From Candidatus Gastranaerophilales bacterium (GTDB taxonomy: Bacteria > Cyanobacteriota > Vampirovibrionia > Gastranaerophilales > Gastranaerophilaceae): a stretch of DNA of 64,000 bases. A program made the translations under genes and the position numbers. Shown piece after piece: positions 8,743-16,302 of this stretch (position 1 is the first letter of the stretch; the number at the start of each line of letters is the position of its first letter). The stretch is from the NCBI GenBank assembly GCA_900767135.1, contig CAAFYU010000040.1, forward strand, positions 1-64,000, given 5' to 3'. Below the pieces are notes generated by a model that made no database searches, was not told the DNA's origin, and was given only the letters and a program-made list of their open reading frames with translations.

Positions 8743-8876
8743 AAAAGTAAATAAGAAAATAAGTGAATAGGTGAATAAGTTCATTTAGCTCACTGCGTTC
8801 GAAAGTAAATTTTGTTGCGTAGCAACTGTAACGAACTTATTCACTTATTGTCTTATTTTCCTATTCACTTTCAAAA
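8743..8876. repeat. family A palindromic repeat (copy A1)
   Basis: The outer arms are runs of GTGAATAAG/AAATAAG units (left) and their complement CTTATTCAC/CTTATTTTC (right). The centre holds TAGCTCACTGCGTTCGAAAG and TTGTTGCGTAGCAACTGTAA, the reverse-complement orientation of copies A2-A4. It contains no open frame. Confidence 0.8.
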
Positions 8877-8917
8877 TTTCAAATATTCCCAAAATATACT
8901 CTAATCAACGAAAACCT

Positions 8918-9649
8918 ATGCCCACAAATTTTGATTTTTTAAAAAAAGTAGATAAAAACTTATATGAGATAATTGCGGAAGCCGAAGGGCTTTACCGTGA
9001 TGAGTATTTCGAGCAATGTATGGTGCAGACAAGACGATTTGGAGAACACGTCTGCAAGAAAGTTTTGGGTAAAAATAGAACTACCGAAGAAACTTTCGAC
9101 GAAATGCTTGCAACACTCAGCGACTGCCTGACAAGCAATGTTGAAGAAAAAGAGTTTATAAACGACTTGTATTATCTCAAAAAACATGGAAACTCTGCTG
9201 TCCATGCAGGTTCTGTCAAAAAAGACGGAATGGAAACTTTGGAATGTCTTAAACGTGCATTCGAAGTTGCAATAAGCTACTGCATTTACAACAACAAAGC
9301 TGATTCAAAATTAATGCGAATAAGCTATGACACAGAGCTTTTGGTAACAGGAGAAAAGTCAACCAAAAGCCTTTCAGAACGTTATAAAGAAGCAAAAACT
9401 CAAAAATCAACATCTGCACCGATTGAAACCAAAACTAAAAAAAATGCTTCAAAACCAAACTTTAAAACAACAAAATCTGCAAAAACTGCAAAATCATCGA
9501 AATCCGTAAAACCTACCAAAAAGAAAAAACAATCCATTACGATGGCTTGTAAAAAAAAGAAAAAGTTTTCAATTTTTTGGGTTTTAGTCGGAATAACTTT
9601 TTTAATCTCAGCCTTAATTTTTTTGGTTTTATTTTTATCAATTAAATAG
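8918..9649 (+). CDS. DUF4145-like domain protein with a C-terminal membrane anchor
   Basis: The 243-residue protein has an N-terminal all-helical domain (about 5-130) of the DUF4145/HEPN-like type, with LYRDEYFEQCMVQTRRFGEH and LYYLKKHGNSAVHAG. A low-complexity Lys/Ser/Thr linker (about 160-208) follows, and a single hydrophobic segment at about 219-242 (FWVLVGITFLISALIFLVLF) ends the protein. That architecture predicts a tail-anchored protein with its helical domain in the cytoplasm. DUF4145 domains often accompany nucleases and defence genes, but none is adjacent here. No clear Shine-Dalgarno precedes the ATG. Its 3' end overlaps that of menG by eight bases (convergent). Confidence 0.75.
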   Translation: MPTNFDFLKKVDKNLYEIIAEAEGLYRDEYFEQCMVQTRRFGEHVCKKVLGKNRTTEETFDEMLATLSDCLTSNVEEKEFINDLYYLKKHGNSAVHAGSVKKDGMETLECLKRAFEVAISYCIYNNKADSKLMRISYDTELLVTGEKSTKSLSERYKEAKTQKSTSAPIETKTKKNASKPNFKTTKSAKTAKSSKSVKPTKKKKQSITMACKKKKKFSIFWVLVGITFLISALIFLVLFLSIK

Positions 9650-10316
9650 ACTTACAAAGCACTTGTGCAGATATTACACCAAACAAAAAATCTTTCCGGC
9701 AGACAAATTTCAACCCCTTACTTTCAAAATCTTTTATCAAATCGTCAGGGGTCGGAAACTCTTGCTTTGACCTGATAAGATATGTATAAGCACCTCGATT
9801 TTCAGTGAAAAGTCTGATTAAAATCGGCGTCATAATATCATAAATTTTACTTGCAAGATTTTTTTGACCAAAATCCAGATGAAGGAAAATCCCACTTGGT
9901 TTTAAAACTCTGAACACCTCTTCGATTGCTTTTTCTGCATTCAAGATATTTCTTAGCCCAAATCCCATTATGACAAAATCAAAAAAATCGTCAGGATACG
10001 GCAAATTTGTCACATCACCTTGCAAAAATTCTACTCCATCAACCTTTTTTTTCGCAATAGAAATCATGCGTTTTGAAAAATCAATTCCAGTTACAAGAGC
10101 TGATGGTGACTGTTTTTTTACAATTTTAGATAAATCACCTGTTCCGCAACAAAGATCCAAAACTTTTGCATGCGGTGGAATTTCAAGAAGCTTAATACTT
10201 TGTTTTTTAACAAAATTTTGCGTGCCAAAAGACATTGCGTTGTTCACAAAATCGTACTTATCCGCAATCATATTAAACATAGTTTGAATTGTTTCAGGAG
10301 TTTTATCAAGCGTCAT
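9642..10316 (-). CDS. menG: demethylmenaquinone methyltransferase (UbiE/MenG family)
   Basis: This 224-residue SAM-dependent methyltransferase would perform the last C-methylation of menaquinone. Family motifs are FNMIADKYDFVNNAMSFG near the N-terminus, the SAM site KVLDLCCGTGDLSK, and VIMGFGLRNILNAEKAIEEV with the UbiE/MenG signature FGLRN. AGGT eight bases upstream supports the start. A UbiA-type prenyltransferase at 44463 could supply its substrate; no other men genes are in the window. Divergent from the DUF4127 gene. Confidence 0.9.
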   Translation of the reverse strand: MTLDKTPETIQTMFNMIADKYDFVNNAMSFGTQNFVKKQSIKLLEIPPHAKVLDLCCGTGDLSKIVKKQSPSALVTGIDFSKRMISIAKKKVDGVEFLQGDVTNLPYPDDFFDFVIMGFGLRNILNAEKAIEEVFRVLKPSGIFLHLDFGQKNLASKIYDIMTPILIRLFTENRGAYTYLIRSKQEFPTPDDLIKDFESKGLKFVCRKDFLFGVISAQVLCKSI

Positions 10317-10352
10317 AATTTGTTACCTGTTTGCCTAAATTTAATCTTAACA

Positions 10353-10364
10353 TATAATTAAATT
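10353..10364 (+). promoter_or_regulatory. leaderless -10 element for the DUF4127 gene
   Basis: TATAAT (10353-10358) lies exactly six bases before ATG 10365, and no Shine-Dalgarno is present. Confidence 0.65.
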
Positions 10365-12041
10365 ATGAACATAGCTTTTATACCAATAGATAACCGTCCT
10401 GTTTGTTATACTTTACCACAACAAACTTGTGCGATAGATAGTGAAATAGATTTGTTTATGCCGGAGCGAAAATTCCTCGGCTCATTGACAAAATACGCTG
10501 ATGTTGAGGCGATTTTTGAGTGGCTTGAACATTTGCCCAAAATTGATGCAATAGTAATGTGCCTTGATACTGTGGCTTATGGTGGCTTGATATCATCAAG
10601 AAGATGTCCCGATACATTTGACGAGATTAAGACTCGGGTTGAAAAGTTAAAAGCTATTTTAGAAAAGAAAAATGCCAAAATCTATGCGTTTTCAAGCATT
10701 ATGCGAATTTCCAACAACAACGTAAACGAAGAAGAAAAAGAGTATTGGAACAAGTGGGGCAAAAAGATTTTTGAATATTCTTTTAATTCTTGCAAAAACG
10801 GGAAAATGGTGCAAACCGATGTACCGCAAGAGATTTTGGACGATTATCTTGCAACAAGAAAAAGAAATTTTGAGATAAACAAACTGTTTCTTGAATACCA
10901 AAAACAAGGATTATTTGAAACTTTGGTGTTTTCAAAAGATGATTGTGCAGAATTTGGGTTTAACGTAAAAGAGGCACAAGAATTAGAAAGTTTAGGCGGT
11001 TTTGTAAAAACCGGTGCCGATGAAATTCCGCTAACACTACTTGCAAGAGCAGTATCAAAAGCAGCTAAGCAGCTAGGAAGCGAGGTAGCTAAGCGTGATT
11101 TAGATGCTAAGATGCATAGAGGCAAAGAGGCATCTTATCAGCATTGTAATCTTCCCAAATTCCACTCAATAAAAATCGCTCCAATATTCCTTGCACCTGA
11201 GTACAAAGATTTAATCTCAAATTACGAAGATGTTTCTATCGAAAAATCTGTAAAAGGGCAAATTGAACTTGCCGGTTGCGAAGTTTGCAAACCTGATGAG
11301 GCAGATATTTTGCTTTATGTAAATAATTTTGAGGAACATCAGGGCGAAATTGTTATGAAAGTTCCGACAAAACCTTTTTCCGGAACTTGGCAAAAACCTG
11401 AAAAGCCTTATATAGTAGCAGATGTCAGATATGCAAACGGAGCCGATAACGCATTTGTTGAGCAGGTTTTTGAAACAGGTTTGGGCGAAAACTTTTTAGG
11501 TTATTCCGCATGGAACACTTCTGCAAATTCTTTGGGAAGCTTGATTTGCGGAGCTGTGGTAACGGCGGTGGCAGCTAATGTTGTAGATGCAAAGACGCAA
11601 AGAGGCAAAGAGGCAAAGTCGGTATCAATAATTGTTCATGAAGATAGTAGCAATTTTCGTCATTCTAAGCGTCAGCGAAAGAATCTAGCTGATACAAATT
11701 CAACTCAGCTGCAAGAAACCCAAAATAACTTAACCGAATTAGACCAAGCCTCTATGCCTCTTGGCCTCTTAGCATCTAATACCATGCCGTTGTCAGATTG
11801 TCAAATCAACCTTTATAAAAACTTTTCACTTCTACAACTCACTCGCTTCCTAGACGATTGGGCTTATCAGGCGAATGTCAGACAGCAACTGGCTTCTCCC
11901 GACGAAAAGCAGGTTAAAGAATTGATGAAACCGTTTGAACAAAGGATTTTTGAAGTTTTAAAAATTAAACCTGATGAGTATAATATTACGTATAAATTTC
12001 CTTGGAACAGGTTATTTGAGGTAGAAGTTTGCATTTCTTAG
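10365..12041 (+). CDS. DUF4127 family protein with in-frame repeat insertions
   Basis: The N-terminus NIAFIPIDNRPVCYTLP, the segment YGGLISSRRCP, the YSAWNTSANSLGSLI block and the C-terminal RFLDDWAYQANVRQQL are characteristic of DUF4127, a family of unknown function of about 500 residues. This protein has 558 residues. The excess lies in two stretches whose DNA matches intergenic repeats: residues about 229-259 and about 406-476, the second between the WNTSANSLG and RFLDDW blocks. Both keep the frame, so the protein may still be made. The start is fixed by the leaderless promoter; the end overlaps mntP by 13 bases. Confidence 0.85.
   Translation: MNIAFIPIDNRPVCYTLPQQTCAIDSEIDLFMPERKFLGSLTKYADVEAIFEWLEHLPKIDAIVMCLDTVAYGGLISSRRCPDTFDEIKTRVEKLKAILEKKNAKIYAFSSIMRISNNNVNEEEKEYWNKWGKKIFEYSFNSCKNGKMVQTDVPQEILDDYLATRKRNFEINKLFLEYQKQGLFETLVFSKDDCAEFGFNVKEAQELESLGGFVKTGADEIPLTLLARAVSKAAKQLGSEVAKRDLDAKMHRGKEASYQHCNLPKFHSIKIAPIFLAPEYKDLISNYEDVSIEKSVKGQIELAGCEVCKPDEADILLYVNNFEEHQGEIVMKVPTKPFSGTWQKPEKPYIVADVRYANGADNAFVEQVFETGLGENFLGYSAWNTSANSLGSLICGAVVTAVAANVVDAKTQRGKEAKSVSIIVHEDSSNFRHSKRQRKNLADTNSTQLQETQNNLTELDQASMPLGLLASNTMPLSDCQINLYKNFSLLQLTRFLDDWAYQANVRQQLASPDEKQVKELMKPFEQRIFEVLKIKPDEYNITYKFPWNRLFEVEVCIS
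11048..11140. repeat. family D repeat inside the DUF4127 gene (insert 1)
   Basis: AGCAGCTAAGCAGCTAGGAAGC is followed by GATGCTAAGATGCATAGAGG and CAAAGAGGCATC. The second part matches the intergenic AGATGCATAGAGGCAAAG at 56827, and the first matches the AGCTGCCTAGCTGCTTC part of the same element. Confidence 0.65.
11585..11777. repeat. composite repeat inside the DUF4127 gene (insert 2)
   Basis: Inverted arms AGATGCAAAGACGCAAAGAG (from 11585) and TATGCCTCTTGGCCTCTTAG (to 11777) flank a core. The core includes GTCATTCTAAGCGTCAGCG and AAAGAATCTAGCT, which matches the reverse complement of the intergenic AGCTGGATTCTTTCGG...CAGAATGACGAC near 63757. The whole is in frame in the coding sequence. Confidence 0.7.
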
Positions 12042-12568
12042 AATTAATTTTTTTAAGCATAGCTTTGGGAATAGATTGTCTAATCGTTTCGTTTTCACAA
12101 GGACTAATTTTTACCGACAACAGACTAAAAAATTCTCTTGCCCTTGCCATAACAATGGGAATTTCACAAAGTGCCATGCCTGTTCTCGGATATTTTGGAA
12201 TTGGCACGATAAGCAAATATATTGAATCTTACAGTCCATGGCTTGTTTTTGCAATATTTTTTGTGCTCGGGGCAAAATTTATATACGAAGCGTTTCAAGA
12301 AAAAGAAGAAAAAATTTGTTGTATCAGCTTAAAATGTCTTATCGGAATGGGAATTGCCACAAGTATTGACGCAATGGCATCAGGCATAAGCCTAAAACTT
12401 ACCAATACACCGTTATTGAAAGCAATTTTACTAATCGGCTTGGTATCATTCATAATGTCATTGATTGGTTTTTGGTGCGGAAACTTCTTTAAAAAACTCC
12501 CCTCAACCTACCTAGAAATCAGTGGCGGAATAATATTAATTTTACTGGCTTTCCAAGCTTTACTATAA
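12029..12568 (+). CDS. mntP: MntP-like manganese efflux pump
   Basis: The 179-residue protein is all membrane: six predicted helices beginning LELIFLSIALGIDCLIVSFS and including the paired GIATSIDAMASGISL segment. Acidic residues inside helices (the D of ALGID and SIDA) are the family's metal-site signature. MntP exports Mn2+ across the inner membrane. The start is a TTG at 12029 inside the end of the DUF4127 gene, served by GAGGT at 12018-12022, so the two genes are translationally coupled. Confidence 0.85.
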   Translation: MHFLELIFLSIALGIDCLIVSFSQGLIFTDNRLKNSLALAITMGISQSAMPVLGYFGIGTISKYIESYSPWLVFAIFFVLGAKFIYEAFQEKEEKICCISLKCLIGMGIATSIDAMASGISLKLTNTPLLKAILLIGLVSFIMSLIGFWCGNFFKKLPSTYLEISGGIILILLAFQALL

Positions 12569-12592
12569 AACTTTTACCACACAAAAACCTTG

Positions 12593-12811
12593 TTATTCAA
12601 TTTCTTTGAATAAATCTGTAATCTCTATACGCAAAATTTTTGCCAACTTAAAAATAACCAAAGCACTAGGTATTATAACTCCACGCTCCATTTTTCCAAC
12701 ATAATTTACACTCATATCGAGTAATTCTGCCAGTTTATCTTGTGTATAATGTCTTCGTAAACGTTCAGCTCGAATATTAGAACCTAACAAGTATGCAAAA
12801 TTATTTTCCAT
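12593..12811 (-). CDS. small XRE-family transcriptional regulator
   Basis: This 72-residue protein is essentially one helix-turn-helix domain: NIRAERLRRHYTQDKLAELL, then DMSVNYVGKMERGVIIPSAL, ending AKILRIEITDLFKEIE. It would bind DNA as a dimer. The upstream promoter TAGAAT-N6-ATG indicates a leaderless message. The downstream end converges on mntP. Target genes are unknown; autoregulation is likely for this type. Confidence 0.85.
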   Translation of the reverse strand: MENNFAYLLGSNIRAERLRRHYTQDKLAELLDMSVNYVGKMERGVIIPSALVIFKLAKILRIEITDLFKEIE

Positions 12812-12823
12812 AATGCTATTCTA
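12812..12823 (-). promoter_or_regulatory. leaderless -10 element of the XRE gene
   Basis: On the minus strand TAGAAT (12823-12818) is followed by six bases and ATG 12811. It is a one-mismatch form of the TATAAT-N6-ATG pattern. Confidence 0.5.
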
Positions 12824-12922
12824 TATTATTGACACAGGTCTTCAAAGACATTATAATAATTATTATATTTACAATAGTAATTAATTAATATATTATTATA
12901 TTCATAAGAAAGGGCTTTATCT

Positions 12923-13651
12923 ATGCGACGAGCATTTACTTTGGCAGAGGTTCTAATCACCCTTGGCATAATTGGAGTTGTTGCAGCATTAACAATACCG
13001 ACGGTTATAAAAAAATACAAAGCTAAGGTTTTGGAAACCGCATTTAAAAAAAGTGTCACAAACCTTTATCAGGCTTATGATTTGACAAGACAACAACTTG
13101 GCGTGGATAATATTTACCAGACTTATGTAATTTGTACAAGTAAAGAAAATTGTTATGATAAAAATTCGCTTGAATTTAGAGAAACTCTTGAAAAAAATTT
13201 AAAAGTTACCAGCATTTATAAACAAGGATTTTATCCGCTAAAAAATTATAATGGAACTAAGCTAATAACTTATAATGCAGGCCTGGATTATCCGGAAGCT
13301 ACTAAAATCCTTGCAGATGGCAGTTCTTTTGGAATGAACACAAATTCTGATGGCGTCTTTGCCAGTATCCACATATTTATAGATACCAATGGCCCTAATA
13401 AGGGACCAAATCAATATGGACATGATATTTTTAAATTTAATATTGGAAAAGATAGCAAACTAGAACCGTTGAAAATGAAGAAACTTTACACCGATGAAGA
13501 GTTGGAAAACGAACTTCACCCAGATTTAGTCGGTTATCCTTGTTCTATAAAAAGCGAACAAGCTTCAAATGGAACAGGTTGCTCACATTATGCAATAACC
13601 AACATTAATCCAGACGACAATACAAAGAAATATTGGGAAAGCCTACCTTAA
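12923..13651 (+). CDS. type IV pilin-like / pseudopilin protein
   Basis: This 242-residue protein has a class III prepilin leader: the short basic MRRA, then cleavage before FTLAEVLITLGIIGVVAALT. It has the conserved E at +5 and the hydrophobic N-terminal helix that packs into pilus or type II secretion pseudopilus fibres. The remainder is a globular domain with several cysteines, including a late PCSIKSEQASNGTGCSHY. GAAAGGG supports the start. No pilus assembly genes adjoin it, so it is probably one of several dispersed pseudopilin paralogues. Its stop overlaps that of the convergent Nif3 gene. Confidence 0.9.
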   Translation: MRRAFTLAEVLITLGIIGVVAALTIPTVIKKYKAKVLETAFKKSVTNLYQAYDLTRQQLGVDNIYQTYVICTSKENCYDKNSLEFRETLEKNLKVTSIYKQGFYPLKNYNGTKLITYNAGLDYPEATKILADGSSFGMNTNSDGVFASIHIFIDTNGPNKGPNQYGHDIFKFNIGKDSKLEPLKMKKLYTDEELENELHPDLVGYPCSIKSEQASNGTGCSHYAITNINPDDNTKKYWESLP

Positions 13652-14370
13652 TATTTAAACGGACTCGTTTCTTTGGCATAAACAAATTCGACACTATCTC
13701 CGATAATTTGCTCAAACACAGGCAAAACAAGAATTTCACTCTCAAAATGCCCGATATCAAACACAATAATCGGACTATCCAGTGCTGTGTGGAATTTCAA
13801 ATCGCCTGAAACAAGTGCGTCAGCACCATTTTCAAAAGCCTCTTGGATAAATTCAGTACCACTTCCGGCACAAAATGCAATTCGTTTAAGCTCTGTAACA
13901 CCTTTATTATTAACATATCTTAAATGCGGTGAAATTGTTTTAAGACGTTCGACAAAGTTTTGAAGAGAGGTTTCGTAATTTATGTAACGAGTGAACCCCT
14001 CACCTGAATTTCTAAGCTCACTGCATTCGCTAAGAAATTCTATCCCCTCCCCGTCGGGGCGAGGAAACAATTTACAAATCAAAGTATCGGTTGTTCCGCC
14101 CTGTGCACGATCAAGATTTGTGTGGGCACAATAAATATCGATATTTTTATATAGTAGTGGCACTGTAAACAATGGGTGGTGCGAAATTATCATGTCGCAA
14201 TTTTGCTCTCTTGCTTGTCTTACAATATCGTCTGTTACAGTCAGACAAAGCATAATCTTTTCGATATCTTGATTTTCTGTTTCTACAAGCCAACCTGAAC
14301 AATCCCACTTCTCTTGCGTTTCAAGTGGTGCAAATTGTTCTATTCGTGTTATAATTTTGTATTTGTTCAT
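13648..14370 (-). CDS. Nif3-like dinuclear metal-centre protein with a repeat insertion
   Basis: The Nif3/YbgI/YqfO family forms a hexameric toroid with a two-metal site; its true role is unsettled. Metal-ligand motifs are present: IISHHPLF, AHTNLDRAQGG and DIGHFESE. The 240-residue length includes residues about 101-126 (from FPRPDGEG to SGEGF), whose DNA is a family C palindromic repeat and which falls between two conserved blocks. The start at 14370 is chosen because GAGGGG lies six bases before the ATG. That Shine-Dalgarno is itself the end of another family C repeat. Confidence 0.88.
   Translation of the reverse strand: MNKYKIITRIEQFAPLETQEKWDCSGWLVETENQDIEKIMLCLTVTDDIVRQAREQNCDMIISHHPLFTVPLLYKNIDIYCAHTNLDRAQGGTTDTLICKLFPRPDGEGIEFLSECSELRNSGEGFTRYINYETSLQNFVERLKTISPHLRYVNNKGVTELKRIAFCAGSGTEFIQEAFENGADALVSGDLKFHTALDSPIIVFDIGHFESEILVLPVFEQIIGDSVEFVYAKETSPFKY
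13994..14069. repeat. family C/A palindromic repeat inside the Nif3-like gene (C1)
   Basis: ACCCCTCACC at one end and CCCCTCCCCGTCGGGGCGAGG at the other bracket a hairpin AATTTCT...AGAAATT, with GCTCACTGCATTCGC at its tip. The tip resembles the core of the family A intergenic repeats. The element is in frame in the coding sequence. Confidence 0.8.
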
Positions 14371-14374
14371 TTTG

Positions 14375-14424
14375 AACCCCTCACCCGTCACTCTGTGACA
14401 CCCTCTCCCCGTAGGGGCGAGGTT
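14375..14424. repeat. family C palindromic repeat (C2), also the Nif3 ribosome binding site
   Basis: ACCCCTCACC, the GTCACTCTGTGAC hairpin, then CTCTCCCCGTAGGGGCGAGG. On the minus strand the last bases of the repeat, GTGAGGGGTT, lie directly before the Nif3 start codon and act as its Shine-Dalgarno. Confidence 0.8.
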
Positions 14425-14427
14425 ATT

Positions 14428-15615
14428 TTAAATATTTATATAATTAAATATTTCTTTTGCAATTGTTTTTTTGTCCGCTTTTTCAAGTTTTTTCATACCA
14501 CCGTTTTTGTCCAAAATCGTAACTTCATTAAAATCACTTGAAAATCCTATATCTTTTCTGGAAATATCATTTGCAATCAAGTAATCACAACCTTTTTTGG
14601 CAATTTTTTCTTTTGCATTTGCAATCAAGTTTTCAGATTCGGCACAAAAGCCAACTATTAGAGGGAGTTCACCCGCCCGTAATGGGTGGTTCTTTTTTTT
14701 CTGACATAATTCTTTTAAAATATCAGGATTTTTGACTAATGTCAGCGTGATTTCATCAGCTGATGTCTTTTTCATTTTTTGAGAAGCACGCTCTTTCACC
14801 CTGTAATCTGCAACTGCCGCCGCCATAATTATACAATCTGCACTGTCAAATTCTGCCTCAACAGCGTTTTTCATCTCCTCGGCAGATTTAACTTTTACAA
14901 CATTATATTTGCGACTAACATCACAGGTCGTAACCAAAGTTACGTCAGCACCAAGATTTTTAGCGACATCGGCAAGAGCCAACCCCATTTTACCTGATGA
15001 ATAGTTAGAAATATATCTCACAGGGTCAATTTCTTCAATCGTTCCGCCAGAAGTAATCACAACCTTTTTGCCGTCCAGTTTTTTGGAGATCAAAACCTCA
15101 ACAGTTTTATCAAAAATTTTATCCAAAGAACAAAGTCGACCTTTCCCCTCGTAACCGCAAGCTAGATAACCGCTTTCAGGCTCCAAAATTTCAACATTCA
15201 ACTTGCTCAAATTCTGTTGGATAATCGGGTTTTCCCACATATTACAATTCATTGCCGGAGCAATAATCATAGGTTTTGTGAAAGCACAAGCAATTGATGT
15301 CAAAAGATTGTCACACACGCCTGTTGCGATTTTTGAAATCGTATTCGCCGTCGCAGGTGCAATAACCATAATATCTGCTCTATCAGCATAAGAAATATGC
15401 TCCGGATTAAATTTTTCAACATTAAATTCTTCAACAGCAACAGGATTTTTGCTCAAATTTTCAAGCGTCAATTTTGTGACAAAATTCAAGGCATTCTGAG
15501 TACAAACGACCAAAACTTCCGCATTTGCACGTTTATACATTCTGATTAATTCACAAATCTTATACGCTGCAATTCCGCCTGTAATACCTACTAGAACAGT
15601 TTTCCCGCTAAGCAT
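14428..15615 (-). CDS. coaBC: bifunctional CoaBC (phosphopantothenoylcysteine synthetase/decarboxylase)
   Basis: CoaBC makes 4'-phosphopantetheine in coenzyme A synthesis. Residues 1 to about 180 are the FMN-dependent decarboxylase (GITGGIAAYKICEL, PAMNCNMWENP, CGYEGKGRL). The rest is the synthetase (VITSGGTIEEIDPVRYISN, SSGKMG). AAGGAG seven bases upstream fixes the start at 15615, so it overlaps the end of gmk by eight bases. Around the VGFCAES block, the segment NHPLRAGELP appears extra relative to the family, and its DNA resembles a family C palindrome. Confidence 0.95.
   Translation of the reverse strand: MLSGKTVLVGITGGIAAYKICELIRMYKRANAEVLVVCTQNALNFVTKLTLENLSKNPVAVEEFNVEKFNPEHISYADRADIMVIAPATANTISKIATGVCDNLLTSIACAFTKPMIIAPAMNCNMWENPIIQQNLSKLNVEILEPESGYLACGYEGKGRLCSLDKIFDKTVEVLISKKLDGKKVVITSGGTIEEIDPVRYISNYSSGKMGLALADVAKNLGADVTLVTTCDVSRKYNVVKVKSAEEMKNAVEAEFDSADCIIMAAAVADYRVKERASQKMKKTSADEITLTLVKNPDILKELCQKKKNHPLRAGELPLIVGFCAESENLIANAKEKIAKKGCDYLIANDISRKDIGFSSDFNEVTILDKNGGMKKLEKADKKTIAKEIFNYINI
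14661..14692. repeat. short palindromic insertion inside coaBC
   Basis: GAGGGAGTTCACCCGCCCG and TAATGGGTGGTTC form an imperfect ACCCGCCC...GGGTGGT hairpin. Its GC-richness and CCC/GGG arms resemble family C repeats. It encodes about ten residues placed just before the conserved VGFCAES block. Confidence 0.5.
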
Positions 15616-16171
15616 TTTTATGCTCCTTTTCGACAATTTGTTCTAACTCTGAAATGGTTCGTTTCAAATCGTCATTCACAATTTTATAGTCAAACGCCTC
15701 TGCCCTTGCAAGTTCCTGCTTAACCTCATTCATGCGTTTTTGAATAGTTGCCTCGTCCTCTGTATGACGACCTCTTAGGCGATTTTCCAAAGCTTCCAAA
15801 GACGGAGGACAAATAAATATCAAAACAGCCTCTGGCATTTGTTTTTTAACCTGCAAAGCTCCTTTTGTATCTATTTCCAAAATCACATTTTTGCCTTCTT
15901 CAAGACATTGATTTATAAATTTTTTCTTTGTTCCGTAACAATTTCCGGCAAATTCTGCCCATTCCAAAAATTTTTCATCTTCAACACATTTTTTAAATTC
16001 ATCTTTCGTCAAGAAAAAATAGTTCACACCATTAATTTCTCCCTCACGAGGAGCTCTTGTAGTACAAGAAATTGACAACATAAATTCGGGGTTCTGTGCT
16101 AAAAATCCTTTCAAAACAGTGCCTTTCCCGACACCTGATGATCCTGATATTACAAATAATTTTTTATTCAT
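15608..16171 (-). CDS. gmk: guanylate kinase
   Basis: Gmk phosphorylates GMP to GDP. The 187-residue protein has the P-loop ISGSSGVGKGT (residues 8-18), the GMP-binding segment SCTTRAPREGEINGVNYFF and the lid region RLRGRHTEDEATIQKRM. The frame extends five codons upstream, but ATG 16171 fits the family and lies six bases after TATAAT. It is first in a gmk-coaBC operon, a common bacterial arrangement; the rpoZ gene often found between them is absent. Confidence 0.96.
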   Translation of the reverse strand: MNKKLFVISGSSGVGKGTVLKGFLAQNPEFMLSISCTTRAPREGEINGVNYFFLTKDEFKKCVEDEKFLEWAEFAGNCYGTKKKFINQCLEEGKNVILEIDTKGALQVKKQMPEAVLIFICPPSLEALENRLRGRHTEDEATIQKRMNEVKQELARAEAFDYKIVNDDLKRTISELEQIVEKEHKNA

Positions 16172-16183
16172 AGAAATATTATA
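16172..16183 (-). promoter_or_regulatory. leaderless -10 element of gmk
   Basis: On the minus strand TATAAT (16183-16178), preceded by TG, is followed by six bases and ATG 16171. Confidence 0.65.
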
Positions 16184-16203
16184 CACTGAACAAAAATTTC
16201 TGC

Positions 16204-16240
16204 ATTAAAAAAGAACGGTTTTTACACCGTTCTTTTTATT
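16204..16240 (-). terminator. bidirectional terminator between the transporter and gmk
   Basis: AAGAACGGT (16211-16219) pairs with ACCGTTCTT (16226-16234). A T-run follows on the minus strand and T residues also follow on the plus strand. It ends the transporter transcript before gmk's own promoter. Confidence 0.8.
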
Positions 16241-16241
16241 A

Positions 16242-16293
16242 AACCCCTCACCCGTCACTTCGTGACACCCTCTCCCCGATGGGGCGAGGGGAG
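16242..16293. repeat. family C palindromic repeat (C3)
   Basis: ACCCCTCACCCGTCACTTCG, TGACACCCTCTCCCCGATGG, GGCGAGGGG: the outer CCCCTC/GAGGGG arms enclose a GTCACTTCGTGAC hairpin and a CCCC-GAT-GGGG hairpin. It lies just after the transporter's stop codon. Confidence 0.85.
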
Positions 16294-16302
16294 AGATACG
16301 AG

